Assembly (NCBI GenBank): GCA_003427395.1
Contig: BFEA01000023.1
Location: 4,912,170-4,965,369, forward strand
Direction: 5' to 3'
Origin: Chara braunii
Lineage: Eukaryota; Streptophyta; Charophyceae; Charales; Characeae
Length of the DNA: 53,200 nt
This document shows, piece after piece, positions 11,530-23,622 of the stretch; position 1 is the first letter of the stretch, and the number at the start of each line of letters is the position of its first letter. Both the position numbers and the translations under genes were made by a program. The notes beneath the pieces are model-generated. The model ran no database searches. It worked only from the letters and a program-made list of their open reading frames with translations, and had not been told where the DNA came from.

Positions 11530-12479
11530 TGTGGCGAGACCCTTATTGGCAAAGAATTTTGCTTCACAACTGGATATGAGGTGGACAATTTTTGGACTAT
11601 TCTTCAAAAACCTTCTCTCATGCGAATGAGTGCAACCTATCATTTTGTTATTCATAAGGTATGGCTTCATTAGGGTTTCGCCTCAACTTTGTATGGTAGT
11701 CTCTCTAAACCACGAGTACACCCAGTCTTGGGGGTGGTGCATTCTGTGCCAAACTTTTTCGAATCCCCTCTCGCACACTTATTTTTTTTCTTGGTGGATG
11801 CCGCCAACCATTGTGGATCATTAGCCCGAGCCACGAAAGTTTCGGACTTGGCAACAACTGGCAGTTTAAAGCCTTTGCAATGACCACCTCAACCAAGTGT
11901 CAAAAAACTCCATGCCCGGTTATTAGCAAGGTATGGTCAAGTTCGATAAATAAATCCGGCTAAGTTGGGCAAGAGGGTAAAATAAGAACAACTCCTAGTT
12001 TTTCCACGAGGGGCATCACATGGTAATACGTGGAGTGGAACATTTGTTAAGTTCATAGCCCGTAGGTTTGCGTTGATACACCTGAGTCATTTTCAATGAT
12101 TCAACGATCGTTATATCGGTCGTTGAAAAAGGGTCAGGGTGATCGCTGAAAGGGTGGTTGAATTGTTAGCGCGAAATTCTAGGAGGCATCGCAGTTGTTG
12201 CAAGTGAAGGACCAATAATGGGTGGCCCAGGCCTAGAGCCTCGTGCCCAGCCCATGTGGAGGACGCATAAAAATATGGCCGCATTTAGTATCCAATTCAA
12301 AAACAACGATGTTCGTTGGGTGAATGTGGCGCCTGTCTGATTTTAAGGCAGAACACATTAGTGGACGTCTGTTATCTCTCTTTTTCACTTACTCTCACTT
12401 AAATATACAAACTAAGGTTGCGCGCTCGTGCCCTCGTGGTAAGCCAATGATTAATTAAAAGTGTTATAAGAACGAAAGG
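11530..12479. other. Unassigned intergenic sequence
   Basis: I see no gene, rRNA or recognisable transposon in this stretch. Open frames are below 75 codons and show no motif. Confidence 0.4.
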
Positions 12480-12814
12480 GAAGTTTACTCCAATGCAAGT
12501 GAGCAACATCACAACCTCAACAATTGTGCGGCAAGTGTGAGAGTTGCTGACTTGTATAGCCAGTTGAAGGACTGTGAGCAGCAATTTACCCCACAGTCAA
12601 AAACTCAAAACTGGTATGAACCTTTGATTTGAACTCATGATCAAGGGTCACAAACCTTAATGTTCCCCTAGGGGAACAAAGGTCTGTCTATTATAGAAGT
12701 ATCTGTTTTCTTTTCCCTAACCACATGCTTCAGAAAATGGATATACCCAACCCAAAATGTTGCTTTCTGCTAAAAACAACGAACAGGCGCAGTCACATTC
12801 ACACCCACTTACAC

Positions 12815-12852
12815 CTGTCTCTTATACACATCTAGATGTGTATAAGAGACAG
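12815..12852. other. Nextera mate-pair junction adapter (assembly artefact)
   Basis: Exactly 38 bases: CTGTCTCTTATACACATCT followed directly by its reverse complement AGATGTGTATAAGAGACAG. This is the Tn5 mosaic-end pair left at the circularisation junction of Nextera mate-pair libraries. It is not biological. In the paralogous R2 copy about 60 bp of natural sequence (about 18413-18475) occupies this place, so some bases have been replaced by adapter. Confidence 0.97.
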
Positions 12853-12944
12853 CCCCCCCCCTTACCTAATGAACCCTCATTTTTTTTATGACTGGGCAAC
12901 TTATCGTTCAAAAACGAACGAGTGTTCCCCCCCCCCCCTCTCGT

Positions 12945-13016
12945 TTTTTCACAGAGTGGAACTAAAATCAAGCTCAATAGGTTTTTCTTCTCCTCGCTCG
13001 CCCGTACCTTGGCGCC
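12945..13016 (-). pseudogene. 28S rRNA-like fragment (segment around the peptidyl-transferase entry)
   Basis: On the minus strand this reads GCCAAGGTACGGGC, then GAAGAAAAACCTATTGAGCTTGA and a CTCTGTGAAAAAACG end. It parallels the eukaryotic 28S stretch around AAAGAAGACCCTGTTGAGCT, equivalent to E. coli 23S near 2030-2075. The many substitutions mean it is not functional. In real 28S this segment lies 5' of the block at 13041-13204; here it lies 3' of it, so the order is inverted. Confidence 0.7.
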
Positions 13017-13040
13017 AACTGCACCACGTTCGGGCATTGC

Positions 13041-13204
13041 AGAACTTTGTTTCTTCCCAATAATGAGAAGAACCAACATCGAAGGATAAAAAAACAGCGT
13101 CGCTATGAACACTTGGCTATCATAAGCTAGTTATCCCTATCGTAACTTCTCAGACACCTCTACCTTAACGTCATCAAACGCTAAAAGATCGACAGACCAC
13201 GCTC
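13041..13204 (-). pseudogene. 28S rRNA-like fragment (domain V, A-loop side)
   Basis: The minus strand reads GCGTGGTCTGTCGATC, GAGGTGTCTGAGAAGTTACG, ATAGGGATAACTAGCTTATG, AGCCAAGTGTTCATAGCGACG and ATCCTTCGATGTTGG. This corresponds over about 160 bases to eukaryotic 28S domain V (GGGATAACTGGCTT, GTTCATAGCGACG, CCTTCGATGTCGG). It is clearly the cytosolic type, not the bacterial type. Substitutions throughout mark it as a decayed copy within R2. Confidence 0.8.
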
Positions 13205-14290
13205 AACAAGGACTTATTTCCTCCCACACGCCTGTATCTGGGGCAGGGGGAACGCTAGATCCAGACGTGCGTTCGCAACTCGTTCCAAAATGAACGAGTG
13301 CAACTTCGTGGGCACTATTAGAAAAACGGGAGGGGTCATAAGGAAGAAGAAAAAAAAAATCCAGAAGAAAATTTAAAGAAAAATCAACAGAAAAAAAAAC
13401 AAAACTTACTTCGAAAACGTCACTTGGTTGCCCGTCAAAACAAGTATCTGTTCACCACTTCAAGAAACTCAGAAGCCCCAGTTACATCCCATCGCATGAG
13501 GTAGCGCTCCAATTTTTTTTTATTATTATTTTTTTTTTTCCATTGTCTTATGAACGGTCACGTAAGAGGGCACATCTAAGCACTTTTAAAGTACATACCC
13601 GAACCATTTCTCGATTTATGTGTGTCTTCCCTGCGCAAGGGTGATGCGTACGACCAATCTCTCGATCTAGAAGATCGCGCGGTCGGAATCGACTACGTTG
13701 CTCCTCACAAAAGGAGCTAGCCCAGCGGGACGTTTCGGCTTCGATCCCCCTACCCACGACATTTGCGGTTGACATGTCACCGTCTGGGCTAACTCCTACT
13801 ATGAGAGTAGTAGAGGTTGCCCCTCCCTATAAAGAGTACCACTACTGTGGCCGCCCGTTTGTGGCTTAGGTCCTGCTTCAAGTTGCCCGAGTTTTCACAG
13901 GGCTAGCTCCCTGTCTATAGCTCGGACGGGTGCCTTGCCAGATATGCCACAGTGACCCTTAGCAGGGGATCAATCCCGCAAATGTAAAAAAAATAATAAA
14001 TTAGGCATTTCATTTTTTTCCGTGTCTCTGTGGCCCTGCTAAAAACCGCCGACTACTGCCATTACTTTTGGACGTTGTCAGTGTCCGCACTGAAAAACAA
14101 AAATAGTTTTCTCGGTCATAGGTTAAGTATGAATAAACTTCCGGTAAACACAAACTTCACTAAGTCAAAATTTTCTCAAATGTTGAACAACGTCCGACGT
14201 TCAAAATACCGAGCAGATACCCTTGTAAGGGTTTCTGCTCCCACAACATTTTCGGACCCCATTGGACGACGTCTCCGTCGTTCACCATCA

Positions 14291-15399
14291 AAATAAGAAA
14301 TCAGAATCCTTATGTAAATTTTATATGAGAGCTATGATCATAATACACAACAATTCCAAAGTGATTTCAGTATTTTCGATACCATTAGCTCTTTGAATGT
14401 AGAGTATAACAACCCCACCTCATACAACCGAGGTCGTCGAAACCTCGACCATAGAGGTATGTTGACCATGCTTGACACGAGGTTAGGTAGTCACTCCTCT
14501 CCTCTCAACAAATAATAGTCGCCTACCCTACAGGCAACATTCTAACAAGACCTCGGCACCTTCCTCTCTTTCAGTGATTGTGTAGTCTCCCATTCTCAAA
14601 CCACATAGGATCCGAAGACAACATCTCACTATGGACCAGGAACATAACTCCGGCGTAAGCCTCTCTACCACCTACGGAGCTCACAATTTCATCAAAAGTC
14701 TATCGTGACACCATAACAACTTCAACAATAAATATTGAACATCAACGATACAACAAATACTTCCACATGAAATTTCATAATAATCCGAGCTAAATAATTT
14801 TCAACATAAATCGAATGTATTCATACCATAAAAATGTATCTCATAAATATAAAGTGGATAATCTCAAAATAAATGAAGGTCCAAATAAACTGATTAATCA
14901 AAATATACGTCAATCCAAATACATAAACAAAATGTATGACCAAATTGATTAATAAAATATTATCAAAATAAATTCAACGTTCGGTTGACAACATTTTAAA
15001 ATAGTTAGAGTGATAATAATTTGTGCAAACAATTCGATATACTAAAATTATAACTAAATAATTACTTCAAAGTTTATGATAAACTTGAAGTATCTGATTA
15101 AAACATTACACATAAAAAACAATAATTTTTAATACAATAACTCAAAACTTATAAATAATATCGATAAACATTAAGTATCACGGTAATAACAGAGTACGAC
15201 TCAATTAATATCAGGGCATTAAGAATTTACCTCCAACTGTAACATTCGAAATAACCAAAATAATATTCATAATAAAATCAACACAGTTAATAAAGTTCTT
15301 AATGAATAAGAAATCAATAAATGATGATAAAAAAAATAATTTTGGAAATCAAAATGTAATCAATCGATCAATCATAAAATAAAATACTCGAGTGTCATT
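14291..15399. other. AT-rich unassigned sequence
   Basis: No gene is visible. The stretch is strongly A/T-rich from about 14730 onward, with no open frame above about 60 codons and no clear repeat partner in the window. A more GC-balanced piece at 14400-14700 is also unrecognised. Confidence 0.4.
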
Positions 15400-16550
15400 T
15401 TTCACTAGGGACAACGGTAGGTAGTCGCTATCCCTGGCAACGACGCCACCTATCGAGCGCATCGGCCTCTGCCTTTAGTGCCCTCCTAGCCATGTCACGC
15501 AGAAGTTAAACAAAACAAACTTGAGAGACATCTTGGGAACGATGCAAAATAATCATGCGAACCGCTGAAGTGGACACAGTCGCTTCGTCCCCTCGCCGTT
15601 CTAGCTGGGTGCGTCAACCGTACTGCCCCCGGTCCCCCATAACATGATAGGTTACTGCGGGGCACAACTTACCTCCCCAAGGGCTTGTTACCACCGTTAG
15701 GGGCGTATCCCTATTGAACTACTGACCCACATGCAAAATCTTTTAGATGCAATCGCAGAGGTAGATAGGGCGAGGGTGTTTGCCCGATTCGCTGCAATAT
15801 TGGTACGCTTGGTTAAACGCCAAGTGGATCTGAACACTCTCCGTCCTTTAAGGTGTTGCTCTTCTAAGTACGAAGCAGATGCTAGTTAACTAGGACGGTC
15901 TCAATCAGGCGTGAAACCCAAAATTATTCATAGTCTCTTAGACATAGTAAAAAATATATATATAATAACCACATATAATTACATCCAAAGGAGTCGACCG
16001 GAGATGATAGGAAGTTATATCTAATATGAAATGATAACTGAAAGAATTTGAGTCATCATATAGTACATCCAATAACACAAGATCAAAATCAAACTCAACG
16101 ACCTTGGCTCGAACTCCATAAATAAAAAATCATACAACTGCCAACGAGGAGTTGGCTACGACAATAACCTTGTTGCAGTCAACAAGGTAGTCGCGGACTG
16201 CCTCAGTTTTGACTTGATGAGATACGCTGCCAAAGTCATTCAACCTATCTCCTAAGATTGATTAATGTTTTCTACGGTACCCATAAAAATTATTAATTTC
16301 AAAAAAGAAATGTTTTTAACATGGAGGCAAGCAAAAAGTAGAAACAGGATAATTTTTTTTTTTAACAAGGTAGTCGGACTGCCTAAGTTTTGACTTGATG
16401 AGATGCACTGCCAAAGTCATTTAACCCGTCTCCTAAGATTGATAATTTTTTTCTACGGTACCCCTTGAAATTATTAATTTCAAAAAAATAAATGTTTTTA
16501 ACATGGAGACAAGCAAAAAGTAGAAACAGGATAATTTTTTATTTTTTTTT
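15400..16550 (-). repeat. Dispersed repeat R1, copy A (with duplicated end)
   Basis: The reverse complement aligns with 22310-23345. Shared landmarks are CAAGGAGTTGGC-like text, TTTGACTTGATGAGA, the segment GTGGGTCAGTAGTTCAATAGGGATACGCC, GGTGGTAACA, AAGTTGTGCC and TTGACGCACCCAGCTAGAACGGCGAGG. The end nearest 16550 carries a 183-bp tandem duplication (16181-16363 and 16364-16550). A short frame near the inner end reads MARRALKAEADALDRWRR, too short to assign. The element class is unknown. Confidence 0.65.
16181..16550. repeat. 183-bp tandem duplication
   Basis: Two adjacent units begin AACAAGGTAGTC at 16181 and 16364. Both contain TTTTGACTTGATGAGAT, TCCTAAGATTGAT, TCTACGGTACCC and ACAAGCAAAAAGTAGAAACAGGAT-like text, and each ends in a poly-T run. 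The units differ by scattered substitutions. They duplicate the outer end of R1 copy A. Confidence 0.85.
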
Positions 16551-18049
16551 CCAATAGGCATAATCAATCTCATTTGCAAGCATCTCTTTTTACCTACCTG
16601 CACACCGATCCGAAGCAAACAAGTTGGGAAAAAAAAACAAAAATTTTGTACAATAAGTCATACCTTTCCATTCACATGCAAACACACATTTCATTTGTCT
16701 TTTCAACAAACATTCAATGAGCAAGGTCAAGTAAGTGTGGGTTCACACAGTTGTGAAGAGGGGTTTGAGTCAATAACTGACCTTGAGTGAGGTTTAGATC
16801 GACTCACTCAAGAGAACTGAGTAATATCCCAATTGAAAAAATGTCGTCGAAGTCAACGCCCGATTCACAATTCGACCAACCATTGTCTTGCAACAAAAAG
16901 TAGCCCGCACTTTCCCCAACATATTGGAAAAATTGCAAGGCGGTCCCGAAATGAGCCCCGCGTGGTCTTGTGTCAATGTAAACCCAAAGGCACCGCAAAG
17001 TTCCCAGACTGATCCAAGTCCACTAACAGTTTCAAACTTAACTCTACCAAAAAAAAAAAAACGTGAGCCGCCAACCAAAAGGCACCCGCGCCTCACAATT
17101 TAGAGTCCTAAGTTAGTTTCAATCGGTCTTAAAATAGTCTTAGGTAGTCCCACACTAATGCCCACAATAGTGGATGATTCCACACATCAAAACCACTCAC
17201 ATCGTGCGTCGCAAAAAAATAAAGGTGGCCCCAAGTAAAAACCACATGTGCTGCAAGCCCAATGACTACTCTGTTGCACACGCCACAAACTTTAAGAATC
17301 CCCACTCGAAACATGTGTACTCAAAACAAACTCGTTGGTCCGCGGGCCCATGCCACACGATCCCAAACGTGCATCAATGCTCATACTACTTTCGGATCAC
17401 GTTTAATCTTATTACAATCACCTCATATCACTCCACAAAATTAGTGGCGAAATTACAATCGTCACACCATGAAAAACAGTATCCAACAACAACAATACAT
17501 GCTCACACATCACAATGACGGATCCATTGTGCTGCGAAATCTCGGTGGCATTTTCCAAAAAAAATAATGTCGTCGAAACGCCCAAAATTTTGCATTATGA
17601 CCCCACTAAAAATGTCGCCAATCGAACAACACCTCACCACACAAACACAAAAAAAACAACGCTGATGTCGCGTGACAATTCCGACAATACCTCCCTTCAA
17701 AATTGTCGTGCCGCGTCATAGCCCCACAAAACGGGGTATAGCCAGTCAAACAATCTTTTTTCGCCTCCTTGAGTTTGCCTGAACGAGGCTCTAGTTTCTC
17801 AGAGTGGTTCCACTGACGTAGCACCAACCTAATGCTGAGGCAGAGTGTCCCTAGTTTCGACTATGGCTGCCTTGCTCCCCACTCCACTCCCCTGCAGGCC
17901 TCCAACACCTCCACCTTCTTCCTCCAACAGACCTCCAATAGTTGCTCCTCCAAGCAGGTGCCCTTCCATCAGCAGCACCTCCCCTAAAAGTGTGATGATC
18001 CTCAATCTGCACTTGAAACTGCAACACTGCCCCTCAAAGTATAATGACC
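16551..18049. other. Unassigned sequence
   Basis: No supported gene. Open frames of up to 114 codons (17174-17518) are compositionally biased and match nothing I recognise. At about 17990-18066 two short units (TCCTCAATCTGCACTT) are tandemly repeated just before R2 copy b. Confidence 0.35.
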
Positions 18050-18570
18050 CTCAATCTGCACTTTAAGTGAGCAGCATCACGGTTTCAACAACTATGAGGG
18101 AAGTGTTAGAGTTGCTGGCTTTGATAACCAGCTAAAGGACTATAGGCAACAACTTGCCCCACAATAAAAAACTCGGAAATGACATATGCCCTTGATTTGA
18201 ACTGATGATTAAGGGCCACAAACCTTGATGTTCCTAAACCTTAATGTTCCTAAACCTTGATGTTTCCCTAGGGGAACCCAAGTCTGCCAATTCTATAAGC
18301 ATCTGGTCTTTTTCCTTGGCTACATGCTTCATGAAATGGCTGTACCCAACCCAAAATGTTGCAGCCTGTTCAAAAAACGACCAGGCGTAGTCACACTGAC
18401 ACCCACTCACACCTACACATTCACCTAGTCGCTACCACGACCACATACATGATCGTTTCCTTTTTCCTCTTCCCCCTCCCCCCCCCTACCCAATGGCCCC
18501 TCGTTTTCCCTGTGAGGGGGCTAGCTCGTCGTTACAAGACGAACGAGCATTCCCCCTCCCGCCCCCCTCT

Positions 18571-18705
18571 TGTCATTTAACAAAGTATAACTAAAGTCAA
18601 GCTCAACAGGTTGTTCTTCCCCTCAAGCCAATTATCCCTGCGGTAATTTCTCTGACACCTCTACCTTAAAATCATGAAACGTTAAAGGGTCGACAAACCA
18701 CGCTC
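18571..18705 (-). pseudogene. 28S rRNA-like fragments joined in permuted order
   Basis: 18624-18705 (minus strand: GCGTGGTTTGTCGACCC, GAGGTGTCAGAGAAATTACC, GCAGGGATAATTGGCTT) matches 28S domain V. It is followed immediately by 18571-18622 (GAAGAACAACCTGTTGAGCTTGACT), which belongs several hundred bases upstream in true 28S. The same permuted order as in R2 copy a indicates that the rearrangement predates duplication of R2. Confidence 0.75.
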
Positions 18706-19030
18706 GCCAATGACTTATTTCTTCCCACGCGCCTATATTTGGTGCACGGGAAACGCTACATCCAGGCGCTCGTTCGCAACTCGTTCCAAAACAAACGAGC
18801 GCAGCTCCGTGGGCACTGCCAGAGAAACAGGGGGGGGGGGTATAAGGAATAAGAAGGGGGGGAGGGAAAAAAAACTTACCTTGAAAACGTCACTTGGTTA
18901 CCTATCAAAACGGACACTTGCTCATGATTTCGAGGAACTAAGAAGCCCCAGTGACTTCCCATTGCACGAGATGACACTTCGTGTTTTTGTTTTTTTTTTG
19001 TTTTTTTTTTTGTTTTGTTTTTTTTTTTTT

Positions 19031-19224
19031 NNNNNNNNNNNNNNNNNNNNNNNNNNNNNNNNNNNNNNNNNNNNNNNNNNNNNNNNNNNNNNNNNNNNNN
19101 NNNNNNNNNNNNNNNNNNNNNNNNNNNNNNNNNNNNNNNNNNNNNNNNNNNNNNNNNNNNNNNNNNNNNNNNNNNNNNNNNNNNNNNNNNNNNNNNNNNN
19201 NNNNNNNNNNNNNNNNNNNNNNNN
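19031..19224. other. Assembly gap (194 N)
   Basis: The run of N begins inside a long poly-T tract. In R2 copy a the equivalent place has a poly-T tract plus about 27 bases before AGGGCACATCT. The true missing sequence may be shorter than 194 bases. Confidence 0.98.
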
Positions 19225-19875
19225 AAGGGCACATCTGAGCACTTTTAAAGTGCAAACCCGAGTTGTGGACCATTTCTAGATTTATGCATGTCATCCCTGC
19301 ACAGGGGTCATGAGGACGCGGTCGGAATCGACCACGCTATTGAGATTGTGATCGACCTGCTCTTTACAAAACGAGCGCCCAACGGGATGTTATGGCTTCG
19401 ATCCTCGTACCCATGGCATCCGAGGCTGGCATGTTACCATTTGGGCTAGCTCCTACTGTGAAAGTAGTAGGGGTTGCCCCTCCCTATAAAAGGTAACGGG
19501 GCATTGGCTCGCCCATTTGTGACCTAGCCCCCTCCTGCCCGAGTTTTCACAGGGTTAGTTCCCCGTCTATGGGTCGAACGAGTGCCCTCCCCGATAGGCC
19601 ACAATGACTCTTAGCACAAGATCAATCCTGCAAACATAAAAAAAAAAAAAAATTAGGCATTTCATTTTTCCTGCGCCTCTGCGGCCCTGCTAGAAACAGT
19701 TGATTACTGCTATTACTCTTGGACGCTGCCAGCGTCCAGATTAAAAAACAAAAAAAAAAATTCTCAGTCATAGGTCAGGTCTGAATATACTTCTGGCAAA
19801 TGCGTCAACTTCATCAAGTCAAAATTTCTACAAATATCTGACGTTCAAAATAAAGGTTTCTGCTCCGACAATTTC

Positions 19876-22309
19876 ATGTTTGAAAAAAGGTGGGCTGACT
19901 TGGATAGGGTGTGGATGAATTTTATTTGGGTTGTTTTGTTTTTTGTGCGGGTAGGGAGATAAATGCATATAAAAGGAGAATTTGAATGTGTTTACTTGAA
20001 AGCGATGAAATTGACTGTCCTCATTGACCTTTTTTTTTTGCCTACACGTCAAAAAGGTTGTATTTTGAAACAGAAAATTCAACATGTGTCAAGAAAAAAA
20101 CCTTTAAATAAAGAAAATAAAAACTGATGAGTTTAACCTCTTTGTAAGGGACTTCCGGTTCTATCCCGAACGACCCACCTGTCTTTGCCCGTCCAAAAGA
20201 GTCTCAATCTCAACTTTTTATTATTATTTTTTTTCGTCTAAGTCAACTTTTTGTATGGTGAGTAAGGGGCAAATAATCCCACTCGAGGTTTGGGGGAGTC
20301 ATTTTCTCTAGGGGGCATCTGGGGCTGGGGTTTGTTGCTTTATGAGCCAGCCCTGTTATTGACCCAGAGTGGACCGTACTATGGAGAGATATTTTGTCGA
20401 ATTCCTCGGTGGAGCCAACCCGACTTCTCAGATCCGAGCTATATGCTCGGACGAGGAGAAGACCACTCTTTAGAGGGTAGGGTGTTTTTACGATTAAGGG
20501 TGGACATCGTTTTTCATACTCACGAACAAAAAGAGGGTTGAATTAGTACCCTACTCGGGTGGCCGTCTTAGAAGCCACCAACAAATGGGGAACTGGTGCG
20601 AAAAGAAACCAAGTTCGTGTATTTATTGGTTTCGGATAGAGTGCAAGTAGGCACTATTTTGGCGGACGGGTCAAACCATAAGAAGCAATGACCCTGAGGA
20701 AAATGAGAAAAACTAGTGAGACTTGATAGTACAAGAATGTGCTAATCTGAGTAAAGGTCAACGACGATTACCCAGGACGACCATTGTCCTATACGATTAG
20801 AAGTATGTTGGGTCTATGACTTAACATAGGGTCATCTTGAACTCGGGTTATTTTTAAGATGCATGCGGCACTGAGAATTATCATTTTTTTTCCAAGCAAG
20901 GTGGTCGCAGCGAACCACGCAACAAAAGCTGATAGATGCGGAATAGGGTTAAACCGAGTCGGACGTATGGTTTTCAACTCGGTTGAAGTATTCCCGCAAG
21001 GGAAGAGTTAAGAGCGGATCACGGGTCGACGAAAAATCCACTGTGGATCTCAGGGATGACAAAAGTTTTTTAGGTTAGTGTCAGTCGAGCTCGGCGACTC
21101 GGGCGGTATGACCTCCATGCCGTGTATGAGTTCGAGAACGACGAGATATGATCGCGAGTTGATCTTGAAATCCGATGGATTTACCGTAGGCTTGTCCTAC
21201 ATTACAACGCTTGCATAAAAACATTTGAAAACATTAATTTTTTCAAATAGATCCGTGCTAACCGTTTTGAGCAGGTTAACAGTCAGGTATGTAAAAAAAA
21301 AAGTATACCAGAATGAAGTTCCGAACCTTCGACAACTTATTGATTCTTAATTGATTGATGGTCAGCGGTTGACAAAATCCCACCCAAACAAGATATTTGT
21401 TGGTGCATAACACTATGGATGAGGAATTGATCCGGCGAGCGGACGACTTCTATTCAAGTTGGTTCGTGACGACACTCTGATCATTAGATTGAATTTGTAG
21501 GCTTGCTCAGAGATTGACAAGGATTTTTTTCCAACTCGTGCGCGGACATTTGTACCAATGTGGCGTGGCTTCATAATAAATTTCATGGATATTATCTGTT
21601 TTTTCATCGTGCGAGTAACCTCCAATGATGCCTTTCTTAAGTCATTGTCAGTGTTAAGATTATGAACACTACAACGATGCACCTTTTTCGAATGCGTCAG
21701 CCTTTTCGTGCCATAGTATGAAGGTTGGCCTCTCGGATGGTCTCCCTCAATGACTCGCAAATAATCCGACTTGTGCGAAAGACTCTCCTTACTACTTTGA
21801 TTTTTAAAAACGAGAAGCTTGCATGACTGAGCCATATAGAGGTTGAAGCCCGAAAATGTCGTTAGTTGTACCACGACTAACATATATTTGCGGACTTCAT
21901 TTCTAATAAGGTTACCTAGGGGACCACTTCAAATTATTCCTAGTATGTCCGAGCCCTTTATTATTTTACTAGGCTTGGCAAAGGGGGTAAAAAAAATATT
22001 TTAGACAGGATTAGTCAGATAGATAGTATTCGGGTTGCCCCAATGATGGTATTATTATCCTTAGGCATTATGGGGTAACCGAGCGTGTAGAAAATGAAGT
22101 GCGCACAGAAGTTGGTAAAGGGGATAAAAAATTATTATCCCACCTTTGGTGAAGCATTGTGATGCCGCACGGGAATTGTCAGACGTTAAAATTATTCTCA
22201 AACGTTCAACATTTCAAGTAATGCATCTAATTAAAAATCATCCGCAAAACAGTTTGTTATTAAAAAAAAACAAAAATGTAGGGAGACGGGTGTGTGCGTG
22301 CCTAATCTT
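19876..22309. other. Unassigned sequence
   Basis: No gene is supported. The longest open frame is on the minus strand at 21413-21883 (156 codons). It has no recognisable domain and an ordinary composition, so it is not called. The frame at 20290-20541 starts with tryptophan/glycine-rich text but also matches nothing I know. Confidence 0.35.
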
Positions 22310-23345
22310 AGGCCGGCGGTAGGGTGGAATGAATGTCTTTGGCAACACGTCTCATCAAGTTAAAACTAAGGCAATCTGACTACCTTATCGGCTGCATCAA
22401 GGTTGTTGTAGAAGCCAACTCCTTGTTGGCGACTCAATATGATTTTGTTTTATCGAGTTCGATCCGAGGGGGTCAGATTTTTATTTCGATCTTGCGTTAC
22501 TGGTTCCACCATGTGGTACTCGGATTTTTTTATTTATCGCTTTCACTTATGGAGAAAAGGTTAACCGAGCCCCTATTTTTGGCAAGAAAAACGTCATCAA
22601 ATTTTCACAATTTTCACCACTCTTCACAACACAAATTCTAATACTCCAAATGACATCAAATTTGACACACAAAAAGCTTGTCCAAATAAAAAAAAGGCAA
22701 AAAACAAAATTCAAAAAAACACAAAAAAACCCTAAATTCATGATCATTCAGGATCATTCATCGTTACCTAGGGCTGAAAAGTGGGGGTCCCTGTTAACCG
22801 CTTGTGGGTTATTACAACTTTATTTTCGAGTTATATGGTCACGAGACTAGGATTGAGTTGTAGGTTTCATCCTTGGTTAAGACCGTCCTTGTTGACCAGC
22901 GTTTACTTCGTACTTAGGAGATCAACCCTCTAGGGGACATACGAGGTATGGTTCAAACGACGTTTTAACCACACGTGCCTATATTGCAGTGAAACGAGCA
23001 AACGTCCTCAACTAGCATATCTATGCAATTGAATGTAAAAATTTTCTCTCGTGGGTCGGTAACTCGGTAGGGATACACCCTTAAAGGTGGTGACAACCCT
23101 TTAGGGAAGGCAAATTGTGCCACACGGAAACGTATCATATTGTAGGGGATCACGGAAAGTAAAATTGACGCACCCGATTAGAGCGACGAGGTGACAGCGC
23201 GACCACGTTCATCGTAGCGGTTCGCGGGGTTATATTATATTGTTGTTTCTGGTTTTGTTTTGTTTTTACTTGTGCTTGACGTGGTCGGGAGGACTCTCGC
23301 CTTTTGCGAAAAAGGCGGAAGTCGATGTGCTCGACAACGAGCACA
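22310..23345 (+). repeat. Dispersed repeat R1, copy C
   Basis: Aligns with the reverse complement of 15400-16550. It carries ACGTCTCATCAAGTTAAAAC, GTGGGTCGGTAACTCGGTAGGG, GGTGGTGACAACCC, GGCAAATTGTGCC and TTGACGCACCCGATTAGAGCGACGAGG, then GAAGTCGATGTGCTCGACAACGAG near its end. Copies A and C face outward 5.8 kb apart. No coding potential was recognised. Confidence 0.65.
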
Positions 23346-23622
23346 CACAAACATTCTTTTTTTTTTTTTCTCTAAAAAGTTTCACTTCAACCCACTAGAG
23401 GAGGTGATATGAGCATCTCCCTAGAGTGAATTTGTGACACAATGCTCCTGTCTAATTGTGGGGAGCGACACTTGATGAAAATGGGGTCAATAGACCATGA
23501 ACATCGATAATAAAGCACCGTTGGGACCCCCCAACATACACTATTGGAATTGTGTAGCTCAAATATGACGAAACATAAACACAACAATCACTACCTTACC
23601 ATAGTAGTAATTGATTCCCTCT
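23346..23622. other. Spacer between R1 copy C and the 16S fragment
   Basis: Contains AGTTTCACTTCAACCCACTAG and a CCGTTGGGACCCCCCAACA text. No gene or repeat partner was found. Confidence 0.35.

Larger units (their letters stand above)
12480..14290 (+). repeat. Dispersed repeat R2, copy a
   Basis: About 1.8 kb that aligns along its length, with moderate divergence, to 18050-19875 in the same orientation. Shared landmarks are TTGATTTGAACT, CCCAACCCAAAATGTTGC, the 28S-like block, CAAGTGACG / CACTTGGTTACC, ACATCTGAGCACTTTTAAAGT, TCGGCTTCGATCC-type text, CTCCCTATAAA and GAGTTTTCACAGGG. No terminal repeats, target duplication or coding region were found, so the class is unknown. The same-direction pair could be LTRs of one element, but I see no primer-binding site or internal polyprotein. 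This copy contains the adapter artefact at 12815-12852. Confidence 0.7.
18050..19875 (+). repeat. Dispersed repeat R2, copy b
   Basis: Second copy of R2, same orientation as 12480-14290. Compared with copy a it lacks about 130 bp within the 28S-like region and has additional CCTTAATGTTCCTAAA repeats near 18230. It contains the N gap. The 3' half carries TCCCTATAAAAGG next to a GTAGTAGGGG hairpin, which could be a pol II promoter remnant; this is not demonstrated. Confidence 0.7.

Noticed and set aside
18710-19294. Open frames spanning the N run
   Set aside because: They are read through 194 unknown bases and have no coding support on either side.
12480-19875. R2 copies as the two LTRs of one LTR retrotransposon
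   Set aside because: Same orientation and a 3.8-kb spacing fit, but there is no primer-binding site, polypurine tract, TG..CA ends, matching flanks or polyprotein between them, and divergence is high with an unrelated R1 copy inside.
21413-21883. 156-codon minus-strand open frame
   Set aside because: No recognisable motif, no codon or context support; a chance open frame remains likely.
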